64,000 nt of DNA. It comes from Oceanobacter sp. 1_MG-2023 (GTDB lineage Bacteria; Pseudomonadota; Gammaproteobacteria; Pseudomonadales; Oceanobacteraceae). Position 1 is the first letter of the stretch. Each line of letters begins with the position of its first letter. Below the pieces are notes generated by a model. The model saw only the letters and a list, made by a program, of their open reading frames with translations. It did not search any database and had not been told where the DNA came from. The translations under genes and the position numbers were made by a program. The stretch spans positions 1 to 64,000 of the forward strand of contig NZ_JAUYWA010000021.1 in the NCBI RefSeq assembly GCF_030689025.1, read 5' to 3'. Below, one piece after another: positions 17,425-28,880 of the stretch.

Positions 17425-19317
17425 ATGCATCCCGTCGTTGAGCAGGTCACCAAGCGCATTATCAAACGTAGTCAACCCACTCGTCGTGCTTACCTGGCGC
17501 AAATGAAAGCGGCCGAAGAGCAAGGCGTTCACCGCGGTACCTTGTCGTGTGGCAATCTGGCCCATGGCTTTGCCGCCTGTAATACAGACGACAAGGCCGT
17601 ACTGAAAATGGTCAACCAGGTCAATGTGGCCATGGTGTCGGCCTACAATGACATGCTGTCGGCGCACCAGCCGTTTGAGCGCTACCCGGATCAGATCCGT
17701 GACGCCATTCGGGAACTTGGCTCTGTGGCCCAGTTTGCTGGTGGGGTGCCGGCCATGTGTGACGGCGTGACCCAGGGGCAGCCGGGGATGGAGCTGTCGT
17801 TGTTCAGCCGGGATCTGATCGCCATGGCAACAGCGGTATCGCTGTCGCACAACATGTTTGATGCCGCGCTGTATCTGGGGGTATGCGACAAGATTGTTCC
17901 GGGCCTGCTAATGGGGGCGTTGCGGTTCGGGCATTTGCCCACCGTGTTTGTCCCTGCCGGGCCAATGCCTTCCGGCTTGCCGAACAAGGAAAAAGCCCGT
18001 ATTCGCCAGGAATACGCCCAGGGCAAGATCGGTCGTGATGCCTTGCTGCAATGTGAATCCGATTCCTATCACAGCGCCGGTACCTGTACTTTTTACGGTA
18101 CTGCCAACTCCAACCAGATGATGGTTGAGATCATGGGGCTGCACTTGCCCGGCTCTTCCTTTGTGAATCCGGGCACCGAATTACGTGAGCAGCTGACCCG
18201 TTATGCGGCGCAGCAAGCGGTACGCCTGACGGCTCCCAATGGTCGCTACACACCGCTGTATGAAATCGTCGATGAAAAATCGCTGGTAAACGGCATTGTG
18301 GCCTTGCTGGCCACCGGCGGTTCCACCAATCACACCATGCATATCATTGCCATTGCGGCAGCGGCTGGGGTGATTATTGACTGGCAGGACTTTTCCGATT
18401 TGTCCGATGTGGTGCCTCTGATTGCCCGGGTTTACCCCAATGGCGAAGCTGATATCAATCATTTTCATGCCGCAGGGGGTGTCGGTTATATCGTGCGGGA
18501 GTTACTCGGAGCCGGTTATTTGCACGACGATGTGATGACCATTATGGGCCATGGTTTGTCCCGTTATACCCAGGAGCCGTTTTTACAGAATGGCGAACTG
18601 GTCTGGCGCGAAGGCACAACCAGCTCGCTGGATGATCAGGTCTTGCGTCCGGCCGCGACGCCGTTCTCGGCCAATGGTGGCCTGAAGCTGATGCGTGGCA
18701 ACCTCGGCCGTGGCGTGATCAAGGTCTCGGCGGTAGCAGAAGCACATCGAGTGGTCGAAGCTCCCGCCATTGTTTTTAACGACCAGGACGATCTGGCCGA
18801 GGCTTTCAAGCGCGGAGAACTGGAGAAAGATTTTATTGCGGTGGTGCGTTATCAGGGCCCCAACGCCATCGGCATGCCCGAGCTGCATAAACTGACGCCG
18901 TTTTTGGGCACGCTGCAAGACAAGGGCTTCAAGGTGGCGCTGGTGACCGACGGCCGTATGTCCGGAGCCTCCGGCAAAGTCCCGGCGGCGATCCATGTCT
19001 GGCCAGAAGCCCAACTGGGCGGGCCGTTGGCGCATGTGCAGGACGGCGACCGGATTCGTCTCGATGCTACGACCGGTGAGTTGTTATTGCTGGCAGAGGA
19101 TGACCTCTGGTTGCAGCGCCCGGCCAGCGAACCGGCGGTGGTCAAGCAGCATGGGCTGGGTATGGGGCGTGAACTGTTTGGCCCGATGCGCAGCCAGGTG
19201 AACGAAGCCGAGCGGGGTGCCACGGTATTCTGCTTTAGTTCCGACACCGACCAGGTGCCGGAGCATCTGCAAGGTAACGGTTCGGAGGCTGGTCGTAATT
19301 CCGAGGTCGAGGCATGA
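17425..19317 (+). CDS. edd: Phosphogluconate dehydratase
   Basis: First Entner-Doudoroff enzyme, converting 6-phosphogluconate to KDPG; an iron-sulfur dehydratase of the IlvD/Edd family. 630 residues from ATG 17425 behind CCGGAGG, giving [16 protein letters not shown], aligned with known Edd N-termini; the frame is open upstream to 17266 but that part has no family likeness. Cluster-ligand regions include [18 protein letters not shown] and [23 protein letters not shown] lies near the C-terminus. Overlaps glk by 4 bp (ATGA). The KDPG aldolase (eda) and glucose-6-phosphate dehydrogenase genes are not in the window. Confidence 0.95.
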   Translation: MHPVVEQVTKRIIKRSQPTRRAYLAQMKAAEEQGVHRGTLSCGNLAHGFAACNTDDKAVLKMVNQVNVAMVSAYNDMLSAHQPFERYPDQIRDAIRELGSVAQFAGGVPAMCDGVTQGQPGMELSLFSRDLIAMATAVSLSHNMFDAALYLGVCDKIVPGLLMGALRFGHLPTVFVPAGPMPSGLPNKEKARIRQEYAQGKIGRDALLQCESDSYHSAGTCTFYGTANSNQMMVEIMGLHLPGSSFVNPGTELREQLTRYAAQQAVRLTAPNGRYTPLYEIVDEKSLVNGIVALLATGGSTNHTMHIIAIAAAAGVIIDWQDFSDLSDVVPLIARVYPNGEADINHFHAAGGVGYIVRELLGAGYLHDDVMTIMGHGLSRYTQEPFLQNGELVWREGTTSSLDDQVLRPAATPFSANGGLKLMRGNLGRGVIKVSAVAEAHRVVEAPAIVFNDQDDLAEAFKRGELEKDFIAVVRYQGPNAIGMPELHKLTPFLGTLQDKGFKVALVTDGRMSGASGKVPAAIHVWPEAQLGGPLAHVQDGDRIRLDATTGELLLLAEDDLWLQRPASEPAVVKQHGLGMGRELFGPMRSQVNEAERGATVFCFSSDTDQVPEHLQGNGSEAGRNSEVEA

Positions 19318-20369
19318 AGCCGTTCGCCGATCATCCGGTGCCAGCGGCGGGTTTCGACGAGCCTGTGCTGGCCGGGGAGCATGTCTTGGTCGGGGATATC
19401 GGCGGCACCAACGCCCGTTTTGCCTTGGTGAAGCCCGGTAGCGTCACCCTCAGCCATATCCTGACGCTGGAAACTGCCGACTTTCCTGGCATCGAAGCCG
19501 CTATCCAGTGCTACAGCAGGCAGATGGGCGTCAGCGGTATTCATCGGGCCTGTCTGGCGTTGGCCTGTCCGGTGACTGACGACGATATTGTTATGACCAA
19601 CAATCACTGGGTATTCCATCGTCAGCAACTGATGAATCACCTCGGCCTGCAGCAACTCAAACTGGTCAACGATTTTACCGCGATGGCGTTGGGTATGCTG
19701 CAGGTGCCGGGGCAGGACCTGGTCGATGTGCATATTGGCCATACGGCAGTCTGTCATTCACAGGCTGAGGGGCATTGGTATGAACAGGGCACGCGGCTGG
19801 TGATTGGCCCGGGTACCGGCCTCGGAGTCTCAGGGCTGGTGCCAGTACAAGGCGGCTGGGTACCGCTGTCTGGCGAAGGTGGTCACGTCAGCTTTGCACC
19901 GACCAGCGCGGCAGAATACGCCATTCTGCAAGGCATGCAGCAACGCTACGGCCGGGTATCGGTCGAGCGCCTGTTGTCTGGGCAGGGGTTGCTGGACATG
20001 TATCAGATACTGGCGCAGATCCACGGGCTTGACGCTGAGTGTGCTACTCCAGCCAGCATCAGTCAGCAGGCACAACAAGACGAACATTCGTTAGGGCGTC
20101 GCACCCTGACGCATTTTTTTGAAATATTGGGAGCGGTTGTGGGTGATCAGGCACTGACGCTGGGTGCCCGTGGCGGTGTGTATTTGTGTGGCGGCATCTT
20201 GCCTCGTGTCAAAGAGCTGTTTTTGGCCAGCCAGTTTCATGCTGCGATGATTAACAAGGGCCGCTTTCAACACTATCTTGAAGACGTTCCGGTCTGGCTG
20301 TGTGTGGCCGATAACCCCGGATTGTTAGGAGCCGCCGCCGCGCTGGATAACAGCGAAGTACATGGCTGA
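19314..20369 (+). CDS. glk: Glucokinase
   Basis: ATP-dependent phosphorylation of glucose, feeding the Entner-Doudoroff route. 351 residues, bacterial Glk family: phosphate-1 loop [12 protein letters not shown], substrate region [29 protein letters not shown] with the metal/glucose Glu, and [12 protein letters not shown] near the C-terminus. About 25 extra residues precede the phosphate loop compared with E. coli Glk. Translationally coupled to edd by a 4-bp overlap. Confidence 0.94.
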   Translation: MKPFADHPVPAAGFDEPVLAGEHVLVGDIGGTNARFALVKPGSVTLSHILTLETADFPGIEAAIQCYSRQMGVSGIHRACLALACPVTDDDIVMTNNHWVFHRQQLMNHLGLQQLKLVNDFTAMALGMLQVPGQDLVDVHIGHTAVCHSQAEGHWYEQGTRLVIGPGTGLGVSGLVPVQGGWVPLSGEGGHVSFAPTSAAEYAILQGMQQRYGRVSVERLLSGQGLLDMYQILAQIHGLDAECATPASISQQAQQDEHSLGRRTLTHFFEILGAVVGDQALTLGARGGVYLCGGILPRVKELFLASQFHAAMINKGRFQHYLEDVPVWLCVADNPGLLGAAAALDNSEVHG

Positions 20370-20654
20370 CGCTTGATAGTGGGCAGCCGCACAACGTCCA
20401 GAACCGGACAGCGGCTGGCCCAGCGCAATTTGATCTCGCTTTTTTATTCCTCTTTTTTATCCCTCGCTTTTATTTACCCATCTGACTGCCTGAGCATCCT
20501 GCTCAGGTCAGGCGTAGCTGTCCTGTCTTTTCAACTCTCCAGATAAAACCACAACACAATCTAAATAATAATGATTTGTATTTAATTGCAAGGAAAGGTA
20601 CGATTTGTTTTCTATACGTACTGATAAATAACTTAATAACAATGGAGAGGCGTA
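20370..20654. other. Intergenic region with a strong hairpin
   Basis: Contains an 8-bp perfect hairpin, CCTGAGCA / TGCTCAGG with loop TCC, at 20489-20507, without a following T run; it may mark the 3' end of the edd-glk message. The right part is AT-rich and contains the Fur-like site listed separately, presumably the promoter of the lipoprotein gene. Confidence 0.5.
20567..20585. promoter_or_regulatory. Weak Fur-box-like sequence
   Basis: AATAATGATTTGTATTTAA matches the 19-bp Fur consensus at about 12 positions, with a good left half (ATAATGAT) and a poor right half. It lies 70-88 bp upstream of the RCC1 lipoprotein start. Confidence 0.3.
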
Positions 20655-22418
20655 ATGAATCGTCTGTATTACTCGGTATTCCTGGCATCGTTGGCCTTGG
20701 CGGGATGTGGATCAGATTCTGACTCCTCAAAGGATACTGAGCTGCCGGAAGTGTTTAATATCACCCCGGCCGATCAGTCCATGGTGGTGACTGCGGCGGT
20801 GACGCTGGAAGGTAATGTCAGCGATAACGAGTCGGTCAGTACCGTCACCGTGTTGCTGAATGGCGATCATGTGGTTGCGACATTGGATAACGACAGCTTC
20901 AGCGTCGATCTAACGCTGACCGACGGTGACAACGAGCTGGAAATCACCGTTACCGATGCCGCCGGTAATACCACCAGCGACACCCGCACGCTGATTCTCG
21001 ATACACAAGCGCCAGAATTGTCCTTTGTGTTTCCATCCAATGGCCATGCGACCCAGGCGCTGACGACGACGGTGCGTATCAATGCCACGGATAACCAGGC
21101 AGTGTCTGACGTCAGTGTCACCCTGGGTGATCAAACCGTCACGGCAGCAGCGGATGCCGACGATGGCCAATATCAGGCACGCTTGCTGATGACACCTGGC
21201 AGCAACCACTATGAAGTCACCGCGACCGACACCGCCGGTAATCAGGTAGTGGAAACCCATACGGCGTATTTTGGTAAACCGGTGGCTGGTGGTAATGCGC
21301 ACTCTGGCGCTATTCGTGCCGATGGCACCTACAGCTGGGGCCGCAACAACTACGGCCAGGCCGGGCTGGGTTTTGTGTCCAACCCGAGCTCTGACCTGAA
21401 TGTGGATGAGCATCCGTATGCTCCGGTAATGATCACCACCGAGCCGACCTTTCTGTCCCTCGCCTTTGGGCAGAACACCTCAGCAGCGCTGGCCGATGAC
21501 GGGACCATCTGGATGTGGGGTAATGGGGGCAGTGGCCAGCTGGGGCAGGGGGAGGCCGATGCGGATACCCTCAATGAAGACGATGCATCAACGCCGTTGC
21601 AGGTGGCCGGTATCACCGATGCGGTCGCAGTGACCCGGGGTTATAACCAGACGCTGGTCTTGCATCAGGATGGCACTGTCTCGGCGTTTGGCACCAACCG
21701 GTACGGCCAGTTGGGTGACGGCACTACGGAAGATCGGGATGTCCCGGTGAAAGCGAATGTCAGCAATATCATCCAGATTGCATCCGGGGCTTCCTTCTCC
21801 CTGGCGGTGGATAGCGATGGGCGGGTCTGGAGCTGGGGTCAGAACAACTATGGCCAGCTCGGACTGGGCACCGAAGATACCGATGAGCACCCAACGCCCA
21901 CGCAAATCAGCATCGATGAACCCATCGAAGCCGTTGTGGCCGGTAAAGGTCATGTCTTGGCAGTAGCCCAGAGCGGCGCCGTGTATGGCTGGGGTCTGAA
22001 CTACAGCAGCCAGATAGGCCTGTACGACAATGACAATGTTGATCCGGACTGGCCAAAAGAAATCACCAGCCCGAAAAAACTGCCCTGGTTTGAGGATGCC
22101 GTTGCGGTATGGGCGGGAGGCAACCAGAGCTTTGCCGAACGTGAAGACGGCCAGGTCTATCCATGGGGACAAAACATGCTCGGCACCTTGGGGCTGGAGC
22201 AGGATGGCGACGTCAGTGAGCCATCATCATCAGTTTTTGGTTTCGATAACGTAGTGGATCTGGGTAATGGTGCCTTGCACACCATTGGTCAGCGTCAGGA
22301 TGGCAGCGTGTTCTCCTGGGGCTGGAGCTTCCATGGCTCTTTGGGCGGCGGAGAAGGCACCATTGATCTTTGGACCTATCGTGTACCTACTCTGGTGATG
22401 TCATCGGTCGAGCCATGA
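20655..22418 (+). CDS. Lipoprotein with Ig-like domains and an RCC1-type beta-propeller
   Basis: 587 residues. Signal peptide with lipobox LALAGC (Cys at residue 18) followed by a Ser/Asp linker; Asp after the first residues is not at position +2, so outer-membrane sorting is likely. Residues about 35-210 form two bacterial Ig-like domains, each ending in a TD(A/T)AGN motif. From about 215 come seven RCC1-like repeats, each with a W/F-G-x-N-x-x-GQ(L/A)G pattern (GTYSWGRNNYGQAGLG, GRVWSWGQNNYGQLGLG and others), enough for a seven-bladed propeller, probably a binding surface. GGAGAGG site precedes the ATG. The 3' end overlaps the di-haem gene by 4 bp, implying a common function. The partner or ligand is not known. 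Confidence 0.85.
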   Translation: MNRLYYSVFLASLALAGCGSDSDSSKDTELPEVFNITPADQSMVVTAAVTLEGNVSDNESVSTVTVLLNGDHVVATLDNDSFSVDLTLTDGDNELEITVTDAAGNTTSDTRTLILDTQAPELSFVFPSNGHATQALTTTVRINATDNQAVSDVSVTLGDQTVTAAADADDGQYQARLLMTPGSNHYEVTATDTAGNQVVETHTAYFGKPVAGGNAHSGAIRADGTYSWGRNNYGQAGLGFVSNPSSDLNVDEHPYAPVMITTEPTFLSLAFGQNTSAALADDGTIWMWGNGGSGQLGQGEADADTLNEDDASTPLQVAGITDAVAVTRGYNQTLVLHQDGTVSAFGTNRYGQLGDGTTEDRDVPVKANVSNIIQIASGASFSLAVDSDGRVWSWGQNNYGQLGLGTEDTDEHPTPTQISIDEPIEAVVAGKGHVLAVAQSGAVYGWGLNYSSQIGLYDNDNVDPDWPKEITSPKKLPWFEDAVAVWAGGNQSFAEREDGQVYPWGQNMLGTLGLEQDGDVSEPSSSVFGFDNVVDLGNGALHTIGQRQDGSVFSWGWSFHGSLGGGEGTIDLWTYRVPTLVMSSVEP

Positions 22419-23851
22419 AAAACATCTTTTTCAAACATCAGCCCGACAAAGAGGCCGCCCATTGGGCGGCCACTTTGTTGTTGTCGACGTTGACACTGGT
22501 CAGCCTGAGTGGCTGTGGAGCGGATGGAACATCGGCGGATTCTGGCACAACCACGGAAGCGCCCGTCGATACAATCACAGACCCAAGCACAGACCCGGAC
22601 ACCGAAGAGCCGCGAGAATGGCAAGCGGTGGGAGGCGCGGCAACGGTGACCTTCCAGGATGACCTGGCATTTCTGCAGTTTATTCCGGGGCTGGATCTTG
22701 CGACCGCGCCGACGGTGTCCCAGGGGCGGGAACTGTTTGTCGCTGATTGGACCGCGGCACCGGGCAGCCGGACTCTGCTGGATGGCCTCGGGCCGCTGTT
22801 TATTGCCTCTGCCTGCGACGACTGTCATCTGGTGTCTGGTCGTGCTGCCAGCCTGAATGACGATGGCACCACGTCACACGGGATTCTGTTCCGCCTGGGG
22901 ACACTGGATGGCCAGCCCGATACTTATTTGGGTGGCCAGCTGCAAACATCGGCCACGGTTGGTGCTCCGGAAGGTCGCGTGACCTGGCAGGATATTGGAC
23001 TGGGGCAGCCACAATTTCAGCTATCGGAAGCCGAGCACACGTTAGATGATGGCGTACAGCTGGGACCGCGCTTGTCCCCCCAACTGACCGGTGTGGGTTT
23101 GCTGGAGCTGGTGCCGGAAGCACAAATCCTGCAGTGGCATGACCCGGATGATCAGGATCAGGATGGTATTTCCGGCCGTGCCCATTCACTGGAGCGGGAA
23201 GGAGTCGCCTGTCTCGGCCGTTTTGGCTGGAAAGCGGTGCAATGCACCCTGAGAGGCCAGAGCGCGGGGGCGTTGCATCAGGATATGGGGCTGACAACGC
23301 CGCTGAATCCGGCGGAACCCTGCACCGATCAGCAATCGATCTGCAGCGAACAGCCCAGTGGGGGCGACCCCGAAGTCAGCCTGGATAGTCTCAACGCCAT
23401 TAATGATTTTCTGACACTGCTGGCGGTGTACGACCGCCGTATCGACGACCAGACACAGTTTGACCGTGGTGCCGGTCTGTTTGAGCAGGTCGGCTGTGAC
23501 GATTGTCATCGGCCGACACTGACCACCGGGGATACGTCAGCGTTCGAGCAGCTGAACCAGCAAACCATTTATGCCTATACCGACCTGCTGCTGCACGATA
23601 TGGGGGAAGCACTCAGTGATGGCATGAAGGAAGGTGACGCCGGTGACCGCGAGTGGAAAACTCCACCGCTGTGGGGACTGGGGCTGATCGAAGGGAATGG
23701 CGACTCGCGTTTTTTGCATGATGGCCGTGCCGAGACGCTGGTGGAAGCCATTAACTGGCACGGAGGTGAAGCCGAGGCTGCCCGGCAAGCCTGGGAAGCA
23801 CTGCAAGAAACCGGGCAACAGGATCTGCTGGTGTTTTTGCGGGGGATCTGA
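22415..23851 (+). CDS. Di-haem c oxidoreductase / MauG-like peroxidase family lipoprotein (DUF1111)
   Basis: 478 residues. Lipoprotein signal with SLSGC, an acidic/Thr linker, then a di-haem oxidoreductase domain carrying two covalent haem motifs, both CDDCH (near residues 134 and 365 of the longest frame). ATG 22415 sits in the ATGA overlap with the RCC1 lipoprotein. The DUF1111 family is called thiol oxidoreductase or putative peroxidase; relatives often pair with imelysin-type lipoproteins in Fur-controlled operons. Here the partner is an RCC1 propeller lipoprotein instead. Periplasmic, membrane-anchored, and requiring the cytochrome c maturation machinery. Reaction unknown. Confidence 0.85.
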   Translation: MKNIFFKHQPDKEAAHWAATLLLSTLTLVSLSGCGADGTSADSGTTTEAPVDTITDPSTDPDTEEPREWQAVGGAATVTFQDDLAFLQFIPGLDLATAPTVSQGRELFVADWTAAPGSRTLLDGLGPLFIASACDDCHLVSGRAASLNDDGTTSHGILFRLGTLDGQPDTYLGGQLQTSATVGAPEGRVTWQDIGLGQPQFQLSEAEHTLDDGVQLGPRLSPQLTGVGLLELVPEAQILQWHDPDDQDQDGISGRAHSLEREGVACLGRFGWKAVQCTLRGQSAGALHQDMGLTTPLNPAEPCTDQQSICSEQPSGGDPEVSLDSLNAINDFLTLLAVYDRRIDDQTQFDRGAGLFEQVGCDDCHRPTLTTGDTSAFEQLNQQTIYAYTDLLLHDMGEALSDGMKEGDAGDREWKTPPLWGLGLIEGNGDSRFLHDGRAETLVEAINWHGGEAEAARQAWEALQETGQQDLLVFLRGI

Positions 23852-23867
23852 CCAGCGACCATCCCGG

Positions 23868-23894
23868 CGGATGTCATCGTGACGATGGCATCCG
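23868..23894. terminator. Strong hairpin between converging genes
   Basis: Stem CGGATGtCATCG / CGATGgCATCCG with loop TGA and one mismatch, lying between the di-haem gene and the oppositely oriented flavodoxin gene. It is symmetrical for both strands but has no long T run, so its terminator role is only suggested. Confidence 0.4.
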
Positions 23895-23927
23895 GAGTAC
23901 CGGGGCGGTGAACGGACTTGGCCGGCT

Positions 23928-24479
23928 TTAGCCTGCTTCCACCACATCGGCGAGCTGGCGGTATTCGCTCATCACCTGGCTGATCCAGCGGCCGACCCGG
24001 TCGTCAGTGAGATCAAATTGCTGGTCTTCATCAATGGCCAGGCCACAGAACTGCTTGCCGTCTGCCAGCGTCGCCAGCGAGGCGTCAAATTCATAGCCTG
24101 TGGTTGGCCAGTAACCGGCAAACCGGGCGCCGGACAGTTGCAGATGGTTATGCAGCCAGCCCATGGCATCAACAAAATAATCACCATAACCAAACTGATC
24201 CCCGAGACCGTAAAGCGCCACCACCGGTCGGCTCAGATCCAGTTGCGGCAAGATCTCTTCCATATCATCCCAGTCGGCCTGAATGCCGCCAAAGTCCCAG
24301 GTCGGAATACCCAGTATCAGCAGATCATAGTTACTGAAGGTTTCCGGGTCGGCCTCAGTAATGTTGTAAACCTCGGCGGTGATATTGTACTGCTGAAGCT
24401 GGTCGGCCATGCGGTGTGCGATGTCCTCGGTGTTGCCGGTGTCGGTGCCAAAAATGATGCCGGTGCGGATGTTGGTCAT
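23928..24479 (-). CDS. fldA: Long-chain flavodoxin
   Basis: FMN electron carrier that replaces ferredoxin under iron limitation. 183 residues, long-chain type. FMN phosphate loop GTDTGNTE (residues 11-18), the Trp loop IPTWDFG and the tyrosine/glycine-rich loop LGDQFGYGDYFVDAMG are all present. Its promoter region carries a Fur box 69-87 bp upstream of the ATG, fitting iron-starvation induction. Divergent from fagA. Confidence 0.93.
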   Translation of the reverse strand: MTNIRTGIIFGTDTGNTEDIAHRMADQLQQYNITAEVYNITEADPETFSNYDLLILGIPTWDFGGIQADWDDMEEILPQLDLSRPVVALYGLGDQFGYGDYFVDAMGWLHNHLQLSGARFAGYWPTTGYEFDASLATLADGKQFCGLAIDEDQQFDLTDDRVGRWISQVMSEYRQLADVVEAG

Positions 24480-24547
24480 GACGTGTTGCTCTCAGAGAAT
24501 GAAATTAATGCCCGGATAAGCGATATCGGGTTGACGTTTTAATGAAT

Positions 24548-24566
24548 GCTAATCATTATCATTAAT
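24548..24566. promoter_or_regulatory. Fur box between fldA and fagA
   Basis: GCTAATCATTATCATTAAT, whose inverse agrees with the 19-bp Fur consensus at 15 positions. It sits between the divergent fldA and fagA-fumC genes and could control both directions. Confidence 0.8.
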
Positions 24567-24671
24567 AAATCAACCCTGAACATCAATTCTTTGTTTCTGT
24601 GGTGGCCGGCAATGGCTGAGTGCAGAACTGACGACAACTTATCGGTCCAAACCGGATGCAGGAGCATGTAA

Positions 24672-25043
24672 ATGGCCAGTCAACAAGCAATGGATAACTA
24701 CCTGGAACTGATCTCGATGCGTCATGCCGTGCGATATGGCACAGAGCCAGACAGCCCGGGAAATATTCAGCGCTGGCTGGATCTGGAAGAAATTGTTTTT
24801 CCACGTAGCTGCAACTGCATCAAACGGCGTGTTTACCGCCGCGAATATGATTTGTTGCTGGAAGCCATTGCCGATGAACTGGTGCCGGAAAACTGGCGGC
24901 AGCTGTGTATGGACTACAGCCATCATCCACTGAATGGCCTGTCGTCGATTGCCTCCAAGCCCCATCAGCGGCGTTCAGTTAATCGCTTGCAATGGCAGTT
25001 ACGCACCATTGCCGGCTACAGCCTGGAATATTCTGCAGGATGA
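24672..25043 (+). CDS. fagA: FagA-like Fur-associated protein
   Basis: 123-residue soluble protein with no recognised domain. Contains a CNC pair in FPRSCNCIKRRVYRREYD, a further Cys in QLCMDYSHHP and a basic C-terminus. Assigned by position: small gene downstream of a Fur box and immediately before fumC, as fagA in the Pseudomonas aeruginosa fagA-fumC-orfX-sodA operon. GGAG lies 9 nt before the ATG. Separated from fumC by 34 bp. Function unknown; sequence identity to FagA could not be tested here. Confidence 0.65.
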   Translation: MASQQAMDNYLELISMRHAVRYGTEPDSPGNIQRWLDLEEIVFPRSCNCIKRRVYRREYDLLLEAIADELVPENWRQLCMDYSHHPLNGLSSIASKPHQRRSVNRLQWQLRTIAGYSLEYSAG

Positions 25044-25077
25044 CGATTTTGTTGAGTTACAAGCCAAGGAGAACAGC

Positions 25078-26454
25078 ATGAATTATCGTACCGTTACAGA
25101 CAGCATGGGTGAGTTACAAGTACCGGAGGCGGCACTGTGGGGCGCACAAACCCAGCGCGCCATCAATAACTTCCCCATCAGCGGCCGCAGTCTGCCTCAG
25201 CCTTTTATCACCTCCTTGCTGTTGGCCAAGTCAGCGGCAGCCCGGGCCAACAGTCAGTTGGGGCTGCTGGAGAGCGACATTGCTGCCGCGATTGTAGGTG
25301 CTGTGGATCAACTGTTGGCCGATGAGGCTTTGATGACTCACTTTCCGGTGGACGTCTTCCAGACCGGCTCCGGCACCAGCACCAATATGAACGCCAACGA
25401 AGTGATTGCGACGCTGGCGAGCCGCTCGTTGGGCCAGACCGTGAGTGCCAATGATCACGTTAATTGTGGCCAGAGCAGTAACGATATTATTCCAAGCAGT
25501 ATTCATATCAGTGCCGCAATCACGCTCAGTGATGTATTGATTCCGGCGCTGGATCACCTGTACCGGGAAATACGCAGCAAGGCCGCCAGTGTGGACGGCT
25601 ACGTCAAAACCGGCCGTACCCATCTGATGGACGCCATGCCGGTACGTCTGAGCCAGAGCCTGGGGGCCTGGGCGGAGCAGATTCGCAGCTGCCGCAAGAA
25701 CCTGGACCATCAATTGACCCAGCTGCTGCGTCTGGCGCAGGGAGGAACCGCGGTAGGTACCGGAGTGAATGCGCATCCGGAATTTGCCGAGTTGTTTAAC
25801 CATGAACTGAGCAAGTTAACCGGTTTACCGTTCCAGCCTGGCCCGGACCTGTTTATGTTGATCAGCTCGCAGGACGTGGCAGTACAAACCTCTGCGTCGA
25901 TCAAAACCCTGGCTGTCGCCCTGATGAAAATCGCCAATGACTTGCGTTGGATGAACTCTGGCCCATTGGCAGGGTTGGGAGAAATTGAACTGGAAGCACT
26001 GCAGCCTGGTTCATCGATTATGCCGGGCAAGGTCAATCCGGTGATCCCCGAAGCCACGGCCATGGTGGCGGCCCAGATTATTGGCAACGATACTGCCATT
26101 ACCATCGGTGGCCAATCTGGCAATTTTGAGTTGAATGTCATGCTGCCATTGATTGCGTTTAATCTGCTGGGCAGTATTGAGCTGGCCGCCAATGCATCAC
26201 ACTTGCTGGCCGACAAGGCCATTGCCACCTTTACTGTGAACGAAGCCAATCTGCAGCAGGCGCTGGCGCGTAATCCGATTCTGGTGACTGCGCTGAATCC
26301 GATTGTGGGTTATATGAAAGCGGCAGAGATTGCCAAGCAGGCGTATAAAGAAAAACGGCCGGTACTGGACGTGGCGGACGAGCAAACCAATTTGGGGCGG
26401 GCTGAGCTGGAGCGATTACTGGATCCGGCGAAGCTGACCCAGGGCGGCATCTGA
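25078..26454 (+). CDS. fumC: Class II (iron-independent) fumarate hydratase
   Basis: Interconverts fumarate and malate without an iron-sulfur cluster, so it supports the TCA cycle when iron is short. 458 residues from ATG 25078, preceded by AAGGAGA; upstream open frame overlaps fagA and is not family sequence. Signatures: ALWGAQTQRAINNF, GSGTSTNMNANEV, GQSSNDIIPS, KTGRTHLMDAMPV and the fumarase/lyase signature GSSIMPGKVNPVI. Second gene of the fagA-fumC-orfX unit. Confidence 0.96.
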   Translation: MNYRTVTDSMGELQVPEAALWGAQTQRAINNFPISGRSLPQPFITSLLLAKSAAARANSQLGLLESDIAAAIVGAVDQLLADEALMTHFPVDVFQTGSGTSTNMNANEVIATLASRSLGQTVSANDHVNCGQSSNDIIPSSIHISAAITLSDVLIPALDHLYREIRSKAASVDGYVKTGRTHLMDAMPVRLSQSLGAWAEQIRSCRKNLDHQLTQLLRLAQGGTAVGTGVNAHPEFAELFNHELSKLTGLPFQPGPDLFMLISSQDVAVQTSASIKTLAVALMKIANDLRWMNSGPLAGLGEIELEALQPGSSIMPGKVNPVIPEATAMVAAQIIGNDTAITIGGQSGNFELNVMLPLIAFNLLGSIELAANASHLLADKAIATFTVNEANLQQALARNPILVTALNPIVGYMKAAEIAKQAYKEKRPVLDVADEQTNLGRAELERLLDPAKLTQGGI

Positions 26455-26491
26455 CGACAAACAGCGGGTGCCACACTGACGGGGCAAAACG

Positions 26492-26941
26492 ATGAACCAG
26501 GCATCCCGTAAACGTAATGTGACTGGGCAGGATATGCCGGACGGCTGGGTTTTCTGGATTGAATCCGGACAACGAACGCTGCTGGCTGGCAATCCGCAGC
26601 AAGCCTGCGACGATTTCCATAAGGCGCTGAGTCTGGGTTATGCGGAACTGGATGCCGCCGCCCGGTTGTCAGAGCCGGCCTTGCTAGCGGTCGTGGCCCC
26701 CTTGCTGAATCTGGTGGACGCTTATCTGGAAGCCGGACGAGCCGAAATGGCGCTGGTCAAACTGAGCCGCTGCACGGAGCTGGTGGCCAGGCAGTGGTCG
26801 CAAGCCACTACCGTGGATCAGCGTTTACAGGTGCAGTCCGCCAGGGACCTGTTGCTACTGGAATGGCCGCAACTGGAGCGGCGAATGTGCCGCCTGCGGC
26901 CGCATTTTGCCGCGTTCTTTAGCGCTCAAGTGTGGCATTGA
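26492..26941 (+). CDS. OrfX-like protein of the fumC operon
   Basis: 149 residues, mainly helical, no signal peptide, no catalytic motif seen. It follows fumC by 37 bp on the same strand, the position held in Pseudomonas by orfX (between fumC and sodA). The manganese superoxide dismutase gene that would normally follow is absent: the next gene is pobA on the opposite strand. Function unknown, possibly linked to iron stress by operon membership. Confidence 0.6.
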   Translation: MNQASRKRNVTGQDMPDGWVFWIESGQRTLLAGNPQQACDDFHKALSLGYAELDAAARLSEPALLAVVAPLLNLVDAYLEAGRAEMALVKLSRCTELVARQWSQATTVDQRLQVQSARDLLLLEWPQLERRMCRLRPHFAAFFSAQVWH

Positions 26942-27002
26942 GAGGGAGCTGTTGAGAAGGGAACTCAGGTGGTCATAGGGTCGCCGTCACAACCCATGGA
27001 TT

Positions 27003-27043
27003 CCGGACCATGGGCCATAAATAAAAAGCATGGCCCTGTCCGG
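27003..27043 (+). terminator. Hairpin downstream of the fagA-fumC-orfX unit
   Basis: Arms CCGGAC-GGGCC and GGCCC-GTCCGG, with small internal bulges and a 15-nt AT-rich loop, 61 bp after the last stop. No T run follows; it may stabilise or end the transcript. Confidence 0.35.
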
Positions 27044-27096
27044 CAAGACGGTGGAGTTATGTGTGTGGTTCGGTGTGGGGTTATGTAGTGAGGTAT

Positions 27097-27119
27097 TGTC
27101 CCTGAACCTGATTCAGGGA
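27097..27119 (-). terminator. Perfect hairpin after pobA
   Basis: 9-bp perfect stem GTCCCTGAA / TTCAGGGAC with a 5-nt loop, 16 bp beyond the pobA stop. No clear T run, so it is only terminator-like. Confidence 0.45.
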
Positions 27120-27135
27120 CACCGGCTTACTTACT

Positions 27136-28880
<1,745 letters not shown>

